Shown: positions 35,725 through 45,935, numbered from the stretch's first letter. The stretch is DNA of 64,000 bases from an uncultured Clostridia bacterium (GCA_934454145.1 CAKSFT010000011.1:40847-104846), one strand, 5' to 3'. Numbers and translations are program-made. The notes: a model not told the origin generated them from the letters alone.

Positions 35725-36579
35725 TCAGTAAGTTGTGTTGTTTTTCCTGAAAGCACTCGGAGAAACGGAGAAAAATTTGCGGAAAATTTTTGAAAAATAA
35801 TATTGGTCGGAATAACCCGATTTTTCGGCAATTTCGCTGATTGGCATGTTGCTGTTCAATAGCAGTTCACAGGCGTTGCTGAGGCGTATTTTGTTTATGT
35901 AATGTGACGCGGTTGTGTTTAGAAAGTCACGGAAAAGACGCGATATATATGACTTTGACATGTTAAACTCCCGGCTGATTGACGAAAGCGTTATGTTTTG
36001 TTCGGAATGGGTGCGGATATAGAGAAGTATTTTTTCGAGTGAAACATTGGATTTTGTGACGGAGATGTTGTCTAAGTGCATAAGGATGAGAAGCTCGCGC
36101 AAGATGTTGTCAAGCAATACTTTCTGAAAAGTATTTTTTGAAACATTGACGCCGGCAAGACGGAAAAATATGTTGTCTATGCCGTTGTGATTTTTTATAT
36201 GCGTAAGAATATCAATTTTGATGACATTTTTTTTGTTGACGCTGTAAAGGTATGCATAGCAATTGTCGGGCAGAGTGTCGTTTTTTATGGTGACGGGCAT
36301 GACGGTGTCAGGCAAATCCTGAGTTGCGCTGAAATGAAAAAAATAGTATGTGCACCCGTCAGAATCAAGCGGTTTGTAAAAGGTGTTTTCGGGGATAAAA
36401 AGCAGTTCACCCGGGCGGGCAGAAAAAAGCTTGCCGCCGACAAGCATATCAAAGCTTCCGACGACAGGATATATAAGCATATGATTTTTTGTTTGCCGTC
36501 CGTTGTGCCAAAAACCGGAGGTTTGGGTCATTTTGCCAAACATGACAGCATTCACCGGTTTGTCCATATTAAAATACAT
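35725..36579 (-). CDS. AraC family transcriptional regulator
   Basis: 284 residues: an N-terminal cupin-type sugar-sensing domain (GSFDMLVGGKLFSARPGELLFIPE) and a C-terminal double helix-turn-helix (NITLSSISREFNMSKSYISR and MPISEIAEKSGYSDQYYFSK, IFRKFFSVSPSAFRK). AAGGAGG lies 10 bases before ATG 36579. It is divergent from the GH28-led cluster, across a 384-base region holding a repeat element and an inverted repeat near that promoter, so it is the likely local regulator. Confidence 0.9.
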   Translation of the reverse strand: MYFNMDKPVNAVMFGKMTQTSGFWHNGRQTKNHMLIYPVVGSFDMLVGGKLFSARPGELLFIPENTFYKPLDSDGCTYYFFHFSATQDLPDTVMPVTIKNDTLPDNCYAYLYSVNKKNVIKIDILTHIKNHNGIDNIFFRLAGVNVSKNTFQKVLLDNILRELLILMHLDNISVTKSNVSLEKILLYIRTHSEQNITLSSISREFNMSKSYISRLFRDFLNTTASHYINKIRLSNACELLLNSNMPISEIAEKSGYSDQYYFSKIFRKFFSVSPSAFRKNNTTY

Positions 36580-36604
36580 AGAAGATTTTCCTCCTTTTTG
36601 ATAA

Positions 36605-36788
36605 GGTTACCTAAATGCTGAGGCAGAAATAAAAAGTTCCGGTTGATTTGTACTTCTCCGAAGGCTGAAACTTTTTATTTCAGTCCAAAATGACGCACAT
36701 GTCGTCTTTTGGGATTATAAATCAGGGGTTACTCCAATACCCCGGCAAAGATGCGGCGGGCAATTGTAAAATTTACATTTTACAATTG
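36605..36788. repeat. MITE-like element, copy B
   Basis: About 165 bases align with copy A. Shared blocks include AGAAATAAAAAGTTCCGG, AAATGACGCACATGTCGTC, AATCAGGGGTT, GCAAAGATGCGG and the right palindrome CAATTGTAAAATTTACATTT. The left palindrome is mostly lost and no flanking direct repeat is visible, so this copy is older or truncated. It occupies half the AraC-GH28 divergent region. Confidence 0.8.
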
Positions 36789-36860
36789 ACTGAAATAAGA
36801 TTATTTTCAGTATAGCATAAGTTTGAATGTGTTGCAAGAAAAAATATTTTGTTTGTTCAA

Positions 36861-36884
36861 TATAGTACAAAAACAAATACTATA
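36861..36884. promoter_or_regulatory. Possible operator upstream of the GH28 gene
   Basis: TATAGTA-N10-TACTATA, a 7-bp inverted repeat just upstream of the -35 of the promoter at 36890-36917. Position fits an activator site, perhaps for the divergent AraC protein. Confidence 0.45.
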
Positions 36885-36889
36885 GTCCA

Positions 36890-36917
36890 TTGTATTGATT
36901 TGGTAAAATGTTATAAT
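36890..36917 (+). promoter_or_regulatory. Promoter of the GH28 cluster
   Basis: TTGTAT (36890-36895), 16-base spacer, TATAAT (36912-36917), about 45 bases before the GH28 start. The weak -35 suits an activated promoter. Confidence 0.6.
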
Positions 36918-36963
36918 TAATGTGTAAATAATCTTGAAATAATTATGCAAAGGAGAATGAAAA

Positions 36964-38217
36964 ATGGATTTTGATATAAGGGATTATGGGGCAATAGGTG
37001 ACGCAAAGAGATTGAATACCGATTCCATACAGCAGGCGATTGACGTTTGCTGCGAGGCGGGCGGCGGAAGGGTCAGGGTGTCCGACGGCGTTTATATGAC
37101 CGGCACAATCATCCTAAAAGAAAATGTAAATCTGCATATTGATGAAACGGGGACTCTTTTGGCATCGCCCGATTGCAGAGATTTTGCGGAAAGGGACAAT
37201 GTCAGGCATGTCGTGTCGGATATGCTTGCACGGCACAAAAATTCGTGCATGATTTTTGCGGAGGAATGTAAAAACATATCGATAACGGGAAGGGGAACAA
37301 TTGACTGCAACGGCGGTGCTTTTTTGAGAAAAGTTTCGGACAGCTGGATGCCTTATGAAAGGGTGAGCACCGAAACTCCGTCGAGGGTTGTGTTTTTCAC
37401 GGGCTGTGAAAATGTGAATGTGACCGACATAAACATGACAAATCAGCCGGGAGGCTGGACATTTTGGGTGCATGACTGCGATTGGGTGTCTTTTGACAGA
37501 GTGAAAGTCAATGCATGCATAGACTATCCCAACAATGACGGAATACACATAAACAGCAGCAGAAATGTCACTGTTTCAAACTGCATTATACGCTCGGGTG
37601 ATGACTGCCTGATTATACGTGCAAACAATTCGTCATTGCGCGAAAATAAGGTGTGCGAGAAAGTGGTTGTCACAAACTGCACGCTTATAAGCAATTGTTC
37701 CGGGATTCGCGTGGGGTGGATAAAAGACGGCACAATAAGAAATTGCAGTTTTTCAAACATTGTCATGACAGACACTTCCATAGGCATAAGCATAACCCTG
37801 CCGGGGCGCGGAAAAGAAAGGCTGGCGGACGAGGGAAGAGAGCACACATTTATTGAAAATATTTCCTTTAATAACATCATGATGGACAGGATTTATGTGT
37901 GCCCGATTGACATAAAGGTGGAGGACAACCCGGAAACATATTGCAAGGGGATACAAAATATTTATTTTTCAAACATACATACACGCGGGCTGACGGTGCC
38001 GTATCTGAAAGGCAGAAAGGATTGCCGGCTTAAAAATATAGTATTTTCCGATTGCAGTTTTGAAAAGTCGAAGATAAACCCGGTGGATGATAAAAGAAGC
38101 AAAGATGTCAGAATAGGACATCCGAATGAAAATGAATTGGTGAGAAATTCTGTGTATATGGAACATACGGAGGGTGTTACCTTTAATAATGTTGCTTTTA
38201 CGGTAAGGGAAAGCTAA
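36964..38217 (+). CDS. Glycoside hydrolase family 28-like protein (polygalacturonase fold)
   Basis: A 417-residue parallel beta-helix protein without a signal peptide. The N-terminus FDIRDYGAIGDAKRLNTDSIQQAI is the pectate lyase/GH28 entry motif. The catalytic Asp region is present: DYPNNDGIHINSSRNVTVSN and IIRSGDDCLIIR. The usual GHG His motif is replaced by CSGIRVG, so catalysis may differ or a non-pectic substrate may be used. AAAGGAG precedes ATG 36964. It heads the cluster controlled by the divergent AraC gene. Intracellular location suggests action on imported oligosaccharides. Confidence 0.8.
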   Translation: MDFDIRDYGAIGDAKRLNTDSIQQAIDVCCEAGGGRVRVSDGVYMTGTIILKENVNLHIDETGTLLASPDCRDFAERDNVRHVVSDMLARHKNSCMIFAEECKNISITGRGTIDCNGGAFLRKVSDSWMPYERVSTETPSRVVFFTGCENVNVTDINMTNQPGGWTFWVHDCDWVSFDRVKVNACIDYPNNDGIHINSSRNVTVSNCIIRSGDDCLIIRANNSSLRENKVCEKVVVTNCTLISNCSGIRVGWIKDGTIRNCSFSNIVMTDTSIGISITLPGRGKERLADEGREHTFIENISFNNIMMDRIYVCPIDIKVEDNPETYCKGIQNIYFSNIHTRGLTVPYLKGRKDCRLKNIVFSDCSFEKSKINPVDDKRSKDVRIGHPNENELVRNSVYMEHTEGVTFNNVAFTVRES

Positions 38218-38360
38218 AAACATCATACATTTTAAAGCGAAATCGGGAGCAATAGCTTGAATTGAATAAATAATAAATAATCAAGAATGAAAAAAATATT
38301 CAGAGAGAGAGGGGTAGACCCCACTATTTTGTTTAGATAAAAATATATTATTAACATAAG

Positions 38361-38404
38361 GAGGATATATGGATATAAGCTTGAGAGAAAAGATTTGCCG
38401 GTAG
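38361..38404 (+). pseudogene. Stub duplicating the start of the downstream GH3 gene
   Basis: GGAGGATAT then ATG 38369 encodes MDISLREKICR before TAG 38402-38404. The real gene at 38562 begins MDISLREKVCQ, and the DNA over the first 11 codons is nearly identical. It is either the remnant of a deleted tandem copy or a leader. The rest of the 38218-38561 gap is AT-rich without other genes. Confidence 0.6.
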
Positions 38405-38561
38405 GTTGTTTTGCACAAAGCACTGCTTGTATTTTTGAATAGAACTGAAAAATTGTCAGTTCATAGTGTAAAAAAACCTATTAAAATGGAAAAAATACCT
38501 ACTATACAAAAACTGTAAATTATGTTAAAATTATCTTGAAAAATGAAATCGGAGGAATTGA

Positions 38562-40097
38562 ATGGATATAAGCTTGAGAGAAAAGGTTTGCCAATCAATA
38601 ATCGTAAAGGCAAGACCGGATGAACATATAAAACAATTCGGGAGCATTGAGAACTTTATGAAACAATATCCCGTGGGCGGCGTTTTCGTGGGGACAGAGG
38701 TTGTCACATACAACAAAACCACCAATGCACAAAACATAGCCGGGGAATATCAAAAATATTCCAAAATTCCGCTTTTGGTGTGCATGGACGGCGAAAACGG
38801 ACTGTCAAGAATCAAGCCGGGCGCTGTGGAACTGCCGCCGCTTATGGCGGTGGGCGCCGCAGATGATGAGAGCCTTGCGTACGATTATGCAAAAGCAATC
38901 GCAAAGGATTCGGCAGAACTGGGTGTAAACTGGACATTTGCCCCTGTGAGCGATTTGAACATAAATCCGCTGAACCTGATTGTAAACACAAGGGCGCTGG
39001 GCGATGATGTAAAAAGGGATTCAAAGCTTTTGGGGGCGCTCATTAAGGGATATCAGGAGAATGGCGTGCTGGCGACCGCAAAGCACTTCCCGGGCGACGG
39101 GATTGACTATCGCAATCAGCATATCGTAAAATCAGAAAATTCTCTCGGGCGCGAAGAATGGTTTGAAAAATCGGGAAAAATGTTTCAAAAAGCGATAGAC
39201 TCAGGCGTTGCGGCAATAATGGCGGGGCACATATCCTGCCCGGCACTGCAAAATGACGGCATTGACGGAATCTATCCGCCGGCAACGCTTTCGTATGATT
39301 TGATAACAAAAGTGCTGAAGAATGAAATGAGCTTTGAGGGCGTTGTCGTTTCCGACGCATTGGATATGGGCGGATTTTTGCGCTGGGAATATGAACAGGA
39401 GCAGGCAGAGGTAAAGTGCTATGAAATAGGCATTGACATGCTTTTGTGGCCGCAGCTGTACACCGTCGAAAATATTGTCGGGGCTGTGGAAAGAGGAGAA
39501 ATACCGATGTCTAGAGTGGAGGACGCCTTTGGCAGAGTTATGAGAATGAAGCAAAAGTTGTACAAAAAGACGCGCATACCCGACAGGGAATTTGCGGAAA
39601 GTGTGGCAGAAAGACTGGCACCGAAATCTGCATATATGATAAAAAACAAGCTTATACCGATTGACAAGAAAAAATATAAAAAGATAAGAATTGTCGGGAT
39701 TGCGACTGATGAGAAAAAATTGAAAAAGCTTGATATTCTAAAAGAAGAATTTGAAAAACACGGCGCGAAAGTTGAGGTTTTTTGCAACTGCGGACGGTAT
39801 CATGTTGATTTCAGGACGGTTGACAAAAATTATGACTTGCTGATATATGCATATATGCTTAGTGCCGACACGCCCAATCCCACGGGGGCTGCGGCTGTGG
39901 CGATACACAATTCGCTTGTCTATGACAGTGAAAAAACCATTGTTGCAAGCTTTGGCTCGCCATATGTTTTCAGGCAGTATTGCGAAAATGCAAAAACTTT
40001 TGTCAACAGCTATGACAACGAGGCATCCCTGAGGACTTTTGTGTCGGGGGTATACGGCGAAAGCGAATTTGCCGGCACACCGCCTGTAAAAATATAA
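38562..40097 (+). CDS. GH3 beta-N-acetylhexosaminidase-like (NagZ family)
   Basis: A 511-residue GH3 enzyme of the NagZ branch: KHFPGDGIDYRNQHIVKSE, where a His-containing loop serves as acid/base in NagZ enzymes, IMAGHISCPAL and the nucleophile in GVVVSDALDMGG. No signal peptide, so presumably cytoplasmic. A C-terminal alpha/beta domain (IRIVGIATDEKKLKKLD) is present, longer than minimal NagZ. NagZ enzymes cleave GlcNAc from muropeptides, which fits murQ and the kinase 5 kb upstream; other beta-hexosaminide substrates are possible. Confidence 0.82.
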   Translation: MDISLREKVCQSIIVKARPDEHIKQFGSIENFMKQYPVGGVFVGTEVVTYNKTTNAQNIAGEYQKYSKIPLLVCMDGENGLSRIKPGAVELPPLMAVGAADDESLAYDYAKAIAKDSAELGVNWTFAPVSDLNINPLNLIVNTRALGDDVKRDSKLLGALIKGYQENGVLATAKHFPGDGIDYRNQHIVKSENSLGREEWFEKSGKMFQKAIDSGVAAIMAGHISCPALQNDGIDGIYPPATLSYDLITKVLKNEMSFEGVVVSDALDMGGFLRWEYEQEQAEVKCYEIGIDMLLWPQLYTVENIVGAVERGEIPMSRVEDAFGRVMRMKQKLYKKTRIPDREFAESVAERLAPKSAYMIKNKLIPIDKKKYKKIRIVGIATDEKKLKKLDILKEEFEKHGAKVEVFCNCGRYHVDFRTVDKNYDLLIYAYMLSADTPNPTGAAAVAIHNSLVYDSEKTIVASFGSPYVFRQYCENAKTFVNSYDNEASLRTFVSGVYGESEFAGTPPVKI

Positions 40098-40113
40098 AAA
40101 ACGGAGGGTTCTT

Positions 40114-43100
40114 ATGAAGAAAAAAGTGCTTTTTGCAGTGTTTTTGGTTTGGGCGGCGATGTCATTGAGTGTACATGCCGACTTTTCGGCGGTGTGGAAC
40201 GACGGCGGAGAGCTGGAGATAAACACCGGGGAAAATGAAACCGGCGTTGTCGTGACAAATCGATTAAACGAGATTTTGTACATAAATCAAGGCTCGGGGA
40301 TTTTTAAGACCAACATAAAAAACAGGAGCGAAATAAAAATTAACGTTGGCGATGCTGTGTCGGGGAATATATCCGGGAAAATCCTTGATAAACAAACAAA
40401 CTTTATATATGTGTCCCCAACGGGCGACGACCAAGGCGGCGGAACGCAGTTTTCACCGTTTTTGACACTCTCTGCGGCTTTGCAAAAAGCAAAGGACGGC
40501 GACACGGTGACAATTATGGGCGAGATTTCCGCCCAAAATATTGTCTGCACCAAAGATGTCGCAATCTCGGGCGGAACGCTTGACATCTCGGGAAATACCG
40601 CATTTTCCGTGTCGGGAAAAGTGACACTCGGGAATATCTGCATAAAAAACGGCACGGGTGAAAAAATCGTTCTTGCCGACGGGGCAAAAATCGGCAAAAA
40701 TGTCAAATTTGCAAATGATGCGGTTGCGGAATGTGCAGGAAATGTGAGGATAGAAAGCGGAAATTTTACTGATATAACGGTGAATGACGCTGTTTTGCAC
40801 ATTTTGGGCGATGCCGAGGTGAACTCGGCGGTTTATACGGAGGACAGTTCCGCGGTTATCTTTGAGAACTGTGACCTCAGTGGAAAAATTGCACAGAAAA
40901 AAGGAAAGATATTTGTGCTGGACGGGAACGGGACGGCAGAGATGGAGAAGGGAAAACTCAGGGTTTTGCCGGAGGACGGCAGAGTATATTCCGTAAACGG
41001 GGCAGATTACCAAAAAGAGCCGTATTTTGTTTGTGAAAACGGCTTATACAACATAAAATTTGAATACAATGTCAAGCTTTGCTCTTTTGGGATTTCGCAG
41101 AGCAGCGGCGGGTACAAGGTGACTGTGGCGGCTGTCAATAACAATCTGAACAACGATGCGGCAACAGTGCAGCTTATGGCGGCGGTTTATGACAAAAAGG
41201 GTGTTTTGAAAAAAATACTGAGAAAAGAAAGCAATGAGAAGAATATAACCATGGAGGAAACCTCGGCAGAAATCACGGCGGAAGATACTGTCAAGATATT
41301 TTGTTGGGATTCTTTTGAGAAAATTGTTCCGCTTGCGGCGGCATGCGCCGGCAAAACACGGGAACTTGTGAATGAGAAAAAAGAGTTTTTCGTTTCGCCG
41401 GAGGGTGATGACGAAAACCCGGGCACGGTTACCCACCCTTTTAAAACACTGAAAAAGGCGCAGAGCGCGGCACGGCGTGCAGGGGCGGGGACAACGGTGT
41501 ATTTCAGAGAAGGCGAATATTATTTCAGCACAAAATGCAATTTCACCTCCTCCGACAACGGAATAACATACAAAGCTTATGACGGCGAAAAAGCGGTGTT
41601 CACGACAGTGAAACCTATTTTGGGGAGTATGTTTGAAGAAATTCCGCAGGAAATAAAGGATAAAATCAAAGATGACGGCGCAAAAAGACGGGTTTTGCGC
41701 GTGAAGCTTGACGAACACGGCTTTGGGCAAATCCCGGAGCCGGAGGACAGAACATATGCAAACAAAGTGATAAACCCGATTCTTTTCTCTGACGGGAAAA
41801 GAATGAGCTTGGCAAGATACCCGGACAGCGGATATATAAACATCACATCTGTCACCGACAGCGGCGTGGACAAAGACAAAGACGGCAATGTGACGCAAAG
41901 AAGAGCGTTTGCTTTTTCTGCGGGCGGGCTGTCGGGAAAAAGAGATGAATGGAAAAATGAGGACGGCTTTTATATTTTCGGATATCTCGGCGCCGAGTGG
42001 ACTGACGCGTTTTATAAATGTTCTTTCAGCGGAGATTCTTCAATTTCCGCACTGAACAAGAACACCGGATATCCTGTGACAAAGGGTGACAGATTTTATT
42101 GTGCAAATATCCTGGAGGAGTTGAACGCAGAGGGCGAATGGTATTTTGACAGGGAAAATAATTATATATACATTTATCCTTTTGCTGATTTTAATGAAAA
42201 CAGCAAAATAAAATACACTGTGCGAAATGTGTCACTTGACTCTTTCATCAGCATCAAAGGCGCCGACAATGTTGTGTTTGACGGGATTGTTTTTGAGGGG
42301 ATTTCGGCAAATGAATATGCAATAAAGATAAGTGATTATTGTGAAAATGTCATTGTCAGAAATTGTGAATTTACAAACCTTGTCTGCAAAGCCGTGGGGA
42401 TAAACAAAAGCGAAAATTGCATAATTGAAGGTAATTATGCACATGATTTGAGCAGAGGAGTATTTGTCATAGCCGGAGGAGAGGCAAAAACGCTCACCCC
42501 CGGACAAAATGAAGCAGTAAATAACAAAATTGAAAGGTTCGCACAGGAAAACACAACGTATGAGCCGGCAATTGCATTATATGGTGTGGGAAATAAAGCC
42601 TCACATAATGAAATTTCAGACAGTGCGCATATGGCGATTGGATTTTATGGTCAAAAGTGTATTATCGAATATAACGAAATATATAATGTGTGCAATGATA
42701 CTCTTGATTCAGGTGCAATTTATGCCGGACTTACATTTACGGCACCCGGGAATATAATGCGGTTTAACTATATACATGATATTGAAAATAAAGTAAAAGA
42801 AATGACTGGAACGGCAACTACGGTTGTGGGGATTTACTTTGATGAGCGGCTTTCGGGAGAATATGTGTACTCGAATGTGTTTGAAAATATTGATCGAGCA
42901 TGTTTTATCGGTTCGGGAAGATATAATACGATAGAGAAAAATGTGATGATTAACTGTCCGCAATCGGTTTATGTTTCAAGATACTGGACGTTTGACGAGA
43001 GCCTTTTGGATGGGTTGAAGATATATGAAAATAACGCCTTATGGCAAAAGGAATTCCCGTGGATCGGAGAAACGGCAAATGATGAGCCGAAGGATCCGAA

Positions 43101-43344
43101 ATATAACAGAGTTAATGACAATGCACTCTATAATTCAGCATTGCCGCAGATCCCCGAAAAATACAGCTATCTTTTGGATCCTACGGGAAACGTGATTTTT
43201 GACAGTACCGATATATTTGCGGATTATGACAATAAAGATTTCTCGATTTTGGCAAAAAGCGATATATATAAAGAAATACCGGGATTTGGAGTGATTCCGT
43301 TCGGAGAAATCGGATTAACAGGAGAGAAAGGAGAAACAAGATGA
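40114..43344 (+). CDS. Large secreted right-handed beta-helix protein
   Basis: 1076 residues. Signal peptide MKKKVLFAVFLVWAAMSLSVHA, then two beta-helix entry modules: FIYVSPTGDDQGGGTQFSPF (about residue 95) and FFVSPEGDDENPGTVTHPFK (about 430). Between them an Ig-like domain ends VKIFCWDSFEKIVPL. From about 700 come repeated helix rungs (NVIVRNCEFTNLVCKAVGIN, CIIEGNYAHDLSRGVFVIAG). The scaffold is that of polysaccharide lyases and GH-type beta-helix enzymes on large glycans; no catalytic set can be assigned. It overlaps the next gene by ATGA, so the two are coupled. Confidence 0.8.
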   Translation: MKKKVLFAVFLVWAAMSLSVHADFSAVWNDGGELEINTGENETGVVVTNRLNEILYINQGSGIFKTNIKNRSEIKINVGDAVSGNISGKILDKQTNFIYVSPTGDDQGGGTQFSPFLTLSAALQKAKDGDTVTIMGEISAQNIVCTKDVAISGGTLDISGNTAFSVSGKVTLGNICIKNGTGEKIVLADGAKIGKNVKFANDAVAECAGNVRIESGNFTDITVNDAVLHILGDAEVNSAVYTEDSSAVIFENCDLSGKIAQKKGKIFVLDGNGTAEMEKGKLRVLPEDGRVYSVNGADYQKEPYFVCENGLYNIKFEYNVKLCSFGISQSSGGYKVTVAAVNNNLNNDAATVQLMAAVYDKKGVLKKILRKESNEKNITMEETSAEITAEDTVKIFCWDSFEKIVPLAAACAGKTRELVNEKKEFFVSPEGDDENPGTVTHPFKTLKKAQSAARRAGAGTTVYFREGEYYFSTKCNFTSSDNGITYKAYDGEKAVFTTVKPILGSMFEEIPQEIKDKIKDDGAKRRVLRVKLDEHGFGQIPEPEDRTYANKVINPILFSDGKRMSLARYPDSGYINITSVTDSGVDKDKDGNVTQRRAFAFSAGGLSGKRDEWKNEDGFYIFGYLGAEWTDAFYKCSFSGDSSISALNKNTGYPVTKGDRFYCANILEELNAEGEWYFDRENNYIYIYPFADFNENSKIKYTVRNVSLDSFISIKGADNVVFDGIVFEGISANEYAIKISDYCENVIVRNCEFTNLVCKAVGINKSENCIIEGNYAHDLSRGVFVIAGGEAKTLTPGQNEAVNNKIERFAQENTTYEPAIALYGVGNKASHNEISDSAHMAIGFYGQKCIIEYNEIYNVCNDTLDSGAIYAGLTFTAPGNIMRFNYIHDIENKVKEMTGTATTVVGIYFDERLSGEYVYSNVFENIDRACFIGSGRYNTIEKNVMINCPQSVYVSRYWTFDESLLDGLKIYENNALWQKEFPWIGETANDEPKDPKYNRVNDNALYNSALPQIPEKYSYLLDPTGNVIFDSTDIFADYDNKDFSILAKSDIYKEIPGFGVIPFGEIGLTGEKGETR

Positions 43345-45935
43345 AAAAAAGAGTGATAAGCCTTATGCTTGCGGTGACGATTTTCGGCTGCCCGCTAATC
43401 GGTGCAAAAGCGCTGAGTGACGATTATGCCTGCATATTCGTTGCGGCCGACGGAAATGATTCCAATAATGGCACAATAGACGCACCTTTTGCAACACTGG
43501 AGAGGGCAAAACAGGAGGTGCGCAGCATAAAAAATACTGTCGGCGCAGGAAAAAATGGGATTATGGTAATGATAAGAGGCGGTGAATACAAGCTGGAGAA
43601 CAGTCTGAAATTTACTGAGGCGGATTCGGGAACTGCCGAAACTCCGATTACATACCGTAATTATATGGATGAAGAGGTTAAATTTACCGGTGGTATGCAT
43701 ATTCCGGGTTCTGCTTTCAAGAAGGCGAATGACGAGAGGGTAAAACGTATCGTGGATACTTCGGCAAGGGACAAGATATACTCTGTAAATCTTCATGATC
43801 TGGGTGTTGACAAGATGCCGGAGCGTGCGCTTTTGGGTTCATTTTCCGATACTGCTCAATTGAGAAGAATATACCCTGAATTTGCAAACTTGCTTACAGG
43901 AGGTAGTGATTATGAACTTTTTGTCGATGGTGTAGCTATGACTCCGGCGCGTTACCCAAACGGCGAGGAAAATATGAAGATCAAGGAATGGACGGGATTG
44001 GTAACTACAGGGAAAAGCGATGAGGAAATCGAGGCAATAAAGAACATTCCCGAGGATAAAAGACAGACCTTTGAGGTACTGCCGACAGATGAGAGAAGCA
44101 AAAACTGGACAAATGCAAAAGACGCACTCGTTTGGGGACTTTTCGGACAGGACTGGGCTGATGCGACAATACCCGTAAAAGAGGTTACTGATAAGGGTGT
44201 TATAATAACCAAGTATCTTTCGCACTACGGCGGCAGAGAGGGAGCACCGTTTTATATTTACAATCTGATTGAAGAGCTTGATTCGCCGGGGGAATATTAT
44301 CTTGACAAAGACAGCGGGATTTTGTATTTCTACCCCGACGGAGATATTTCCGATATGGAGATCAATCTTTCACTTATGACGGACAGTGCAGTGTCTTTAA
44401 ATCAATGCAGCTATGTGAATTTTAAAAATCTTGACTTTACGGTATTTCGGGGGAGAATTTTCTATCTGGAGAATGCCGAGAATATCGTGATTGACTCCAG
44501 CGAAATATCGTATACGGCGGCACAGGCTGTATATATGAACGGCGGTAAAAACAACGGAGTGAAAAATTGCTATATACATGATACAAACGGCGGTGTTAGA
44601 GTGTATGGTTCGGGGGACAGAGTAACGCTTACGCCGGGAGGAACGTATGTCGAAAACTGTGAATTTGAAAATTACTCCAGACTCACCAAAACATATAATT
44701 ATGCGATAGGACTTCACGGCGGCGTGGGAAATAGAATGTCTTATAACGAAGTTCACGGCGCACCGCATGCGGCAATATCGGCAAACGGCAATAATATGGT
44801 CGTTGAGTATAACGAAGTTTATGATGTCTGCAAGGAAACGGACGATGCAGGTGCGTTTTATGTGGGACGAGAAGGTATGACTCGCGGAAATGTGATGAAA
44901 TACAATTATTTCCATGATATAGGCTCCTCGGTAAGCGGAACTATGGGTGTGCGTGCGATATATTTTGACGATGGTTTTTCGTCATATGACGTTATCGGAA
45001 ATGTTCTGGAAAATATCGCAGGTGCGGGCATATTTATCGGAAGCGGAAGAGATTTTATAGTGTACAACAATATATTTATAAGCTGTACAACACCGATACA
45101 AGGTTCACATTATTCAAATCTTGGATCATTGACCGATATAGAAGATCCCGAAAATCAGAAGATCATAAAGAGTGATATATGGAAAGAGGCATATCCTGAG
45201 CTGTATGAGATGAAGCCGGAGGATAAAATGACACCTGCAGGAAATGTATTTGATACTAATCTTTTATATAAATCGGGTGCAAATCAGATTGTGGAATCTT
45301 TAAAGCGGACAGGACTGGAAAAAGATAATTATGAAACCTCGGAGGATCCGGGATTCTATGATGCCGAAGAAGGCAATTATCTTTTGAAAAAGGACGCGCC
45401 GATATTTGACGAACTCCCCGGATTTAAGCCTGTTCCGTTTACGAGAATGGGAAGATACAGCCAAAGGGCGGAGGAGAGAATAAGTGAGGCGACAGCGCTT
45501 TGTATAGGAAGCCCTTATGCATTTGTAAAGGGCGAGAAAAAAACAATAGACCAAAGCCTTGACGTTATGCCGGTCATCATGGACAATCTGACGTATTTGC
45601 CGGTAAGATTTGTGGCAGAGGCATTGGGAGCAAGCGTAGAGTATAATGATGCGGATAAAATAATCACAATCAAGACAGAGGACAACACGGCGACAATCGA
45701 CGCAAAAACATCGCAGTTCTTCAGGAACGGCGAGAGTGTCGAAACACAGGGACAGGTAAGAATCAAGGACGGAAGGACGCTGATTCCGGTGAGGACGATG
45801 TCAGAGATACTTGACAAGCAGATTTTCTGGGACGACATCGGATTTGTTACAGTGAGCGATACACCGGATTTATTCAACCCCGAAAGTGACCGTGAACTGA
45901 TAGATTATCTCCACGGACAGCTGACGTTGTATTGA
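43341..45935 (+). CDS. Secreted beta-helix protein with C-terminal copper amine oxidase N-domain-like module
   Basis: 864 residues. Signal peptide (VISLMLAVTIFGCPLIGAKA), entry module CIFVAADGNDSNNGTIDAPF, long right-handed beta-helix (YVNFKNLDFTVFRGRIFYLE, VVEYNEVYDVCKETDDAGAF), closely parallel to the preceding gene. From about residue 740 a copper amine oxidase N-domain-like stalk (LTYLPVRFVAEALGASVEYN, TLIPVRTMSEILDKQIFWDD) probably binds it to the envelope. The similarity of the two proteins suggests ancient tandem duplication. Likely a surface polysaccharide-degrading or -binding enzyme. Confidence 0.8.
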   Translation: MKKRVISLMLAVTIFGCPLIGAKALSDDYACIFVAADGNDSNNGTIDAPFATLERAKQEVRSIKNTVGAGKNGIMVMIRGGEYKLENSLKFTEADSGTAETPITYRNYMDEEVKFTGGMHIPGSAFKKANDERVKRIVDTSARDKIYSVNLHDLGVDKMPERALLGSFSDTAQLRRIYPEFANLLTGGSDYELFVDGVAMTPARYPNGEENMKIKEWTGLVTTGKSDEEIEAIKNIPEDKRQTFEVLPTDERSKNWTNAKDALVWGLFGQDWADATIPVKEVTDKGVIITKYLSHYGGREGAPFYIYNLIEELDSPGEYYLDKDSGILYFYPDGDISDMEINLSLMTDSAVSLNQCSYVNFKNLDFTVFRGRIFYLENAENIVIDSSEISYTAAQAVYMNGGKNNGVKNCYIHDTNGGVRVYGSGDRVTLTPGGTYVENCEFENYSRLTKTYNYAIGLHGGVGNRMSYNEVHGAPHAAISANGNNMVVEYNEVYDVCKETDDAGAFYVGREGMTRGNVMKYNYFHDIGSSVSGTMGVRAIYFDDGFSSYDVIGNVLENIAGAGIFIGSGRDFIVYNNIFISCTTPIQGSHYSNLGSLTDIEDPENQKIIKSDIWKEAYPELYEMKPEDKMTPAGNVFDTNLLYKSGANQIVESLKRTGLEKDNYETSEDPGFYDAEEGNYLLKKDAPIFDELPGFKPVPFTRMGRYSQRAEERISEATALCIGSPYAFVKGEKKTIDQSLDVMPVIMDNLTYLPVRFVAEALGASVEYNDADKIITIKTEDNTATIDAKTSQFFRNGESVETQGQVRIKDGRTLIPVRTMSEILDKQIFWDDIGFVTVSDTPDLFNPESDRELIDYLHGQLTLY

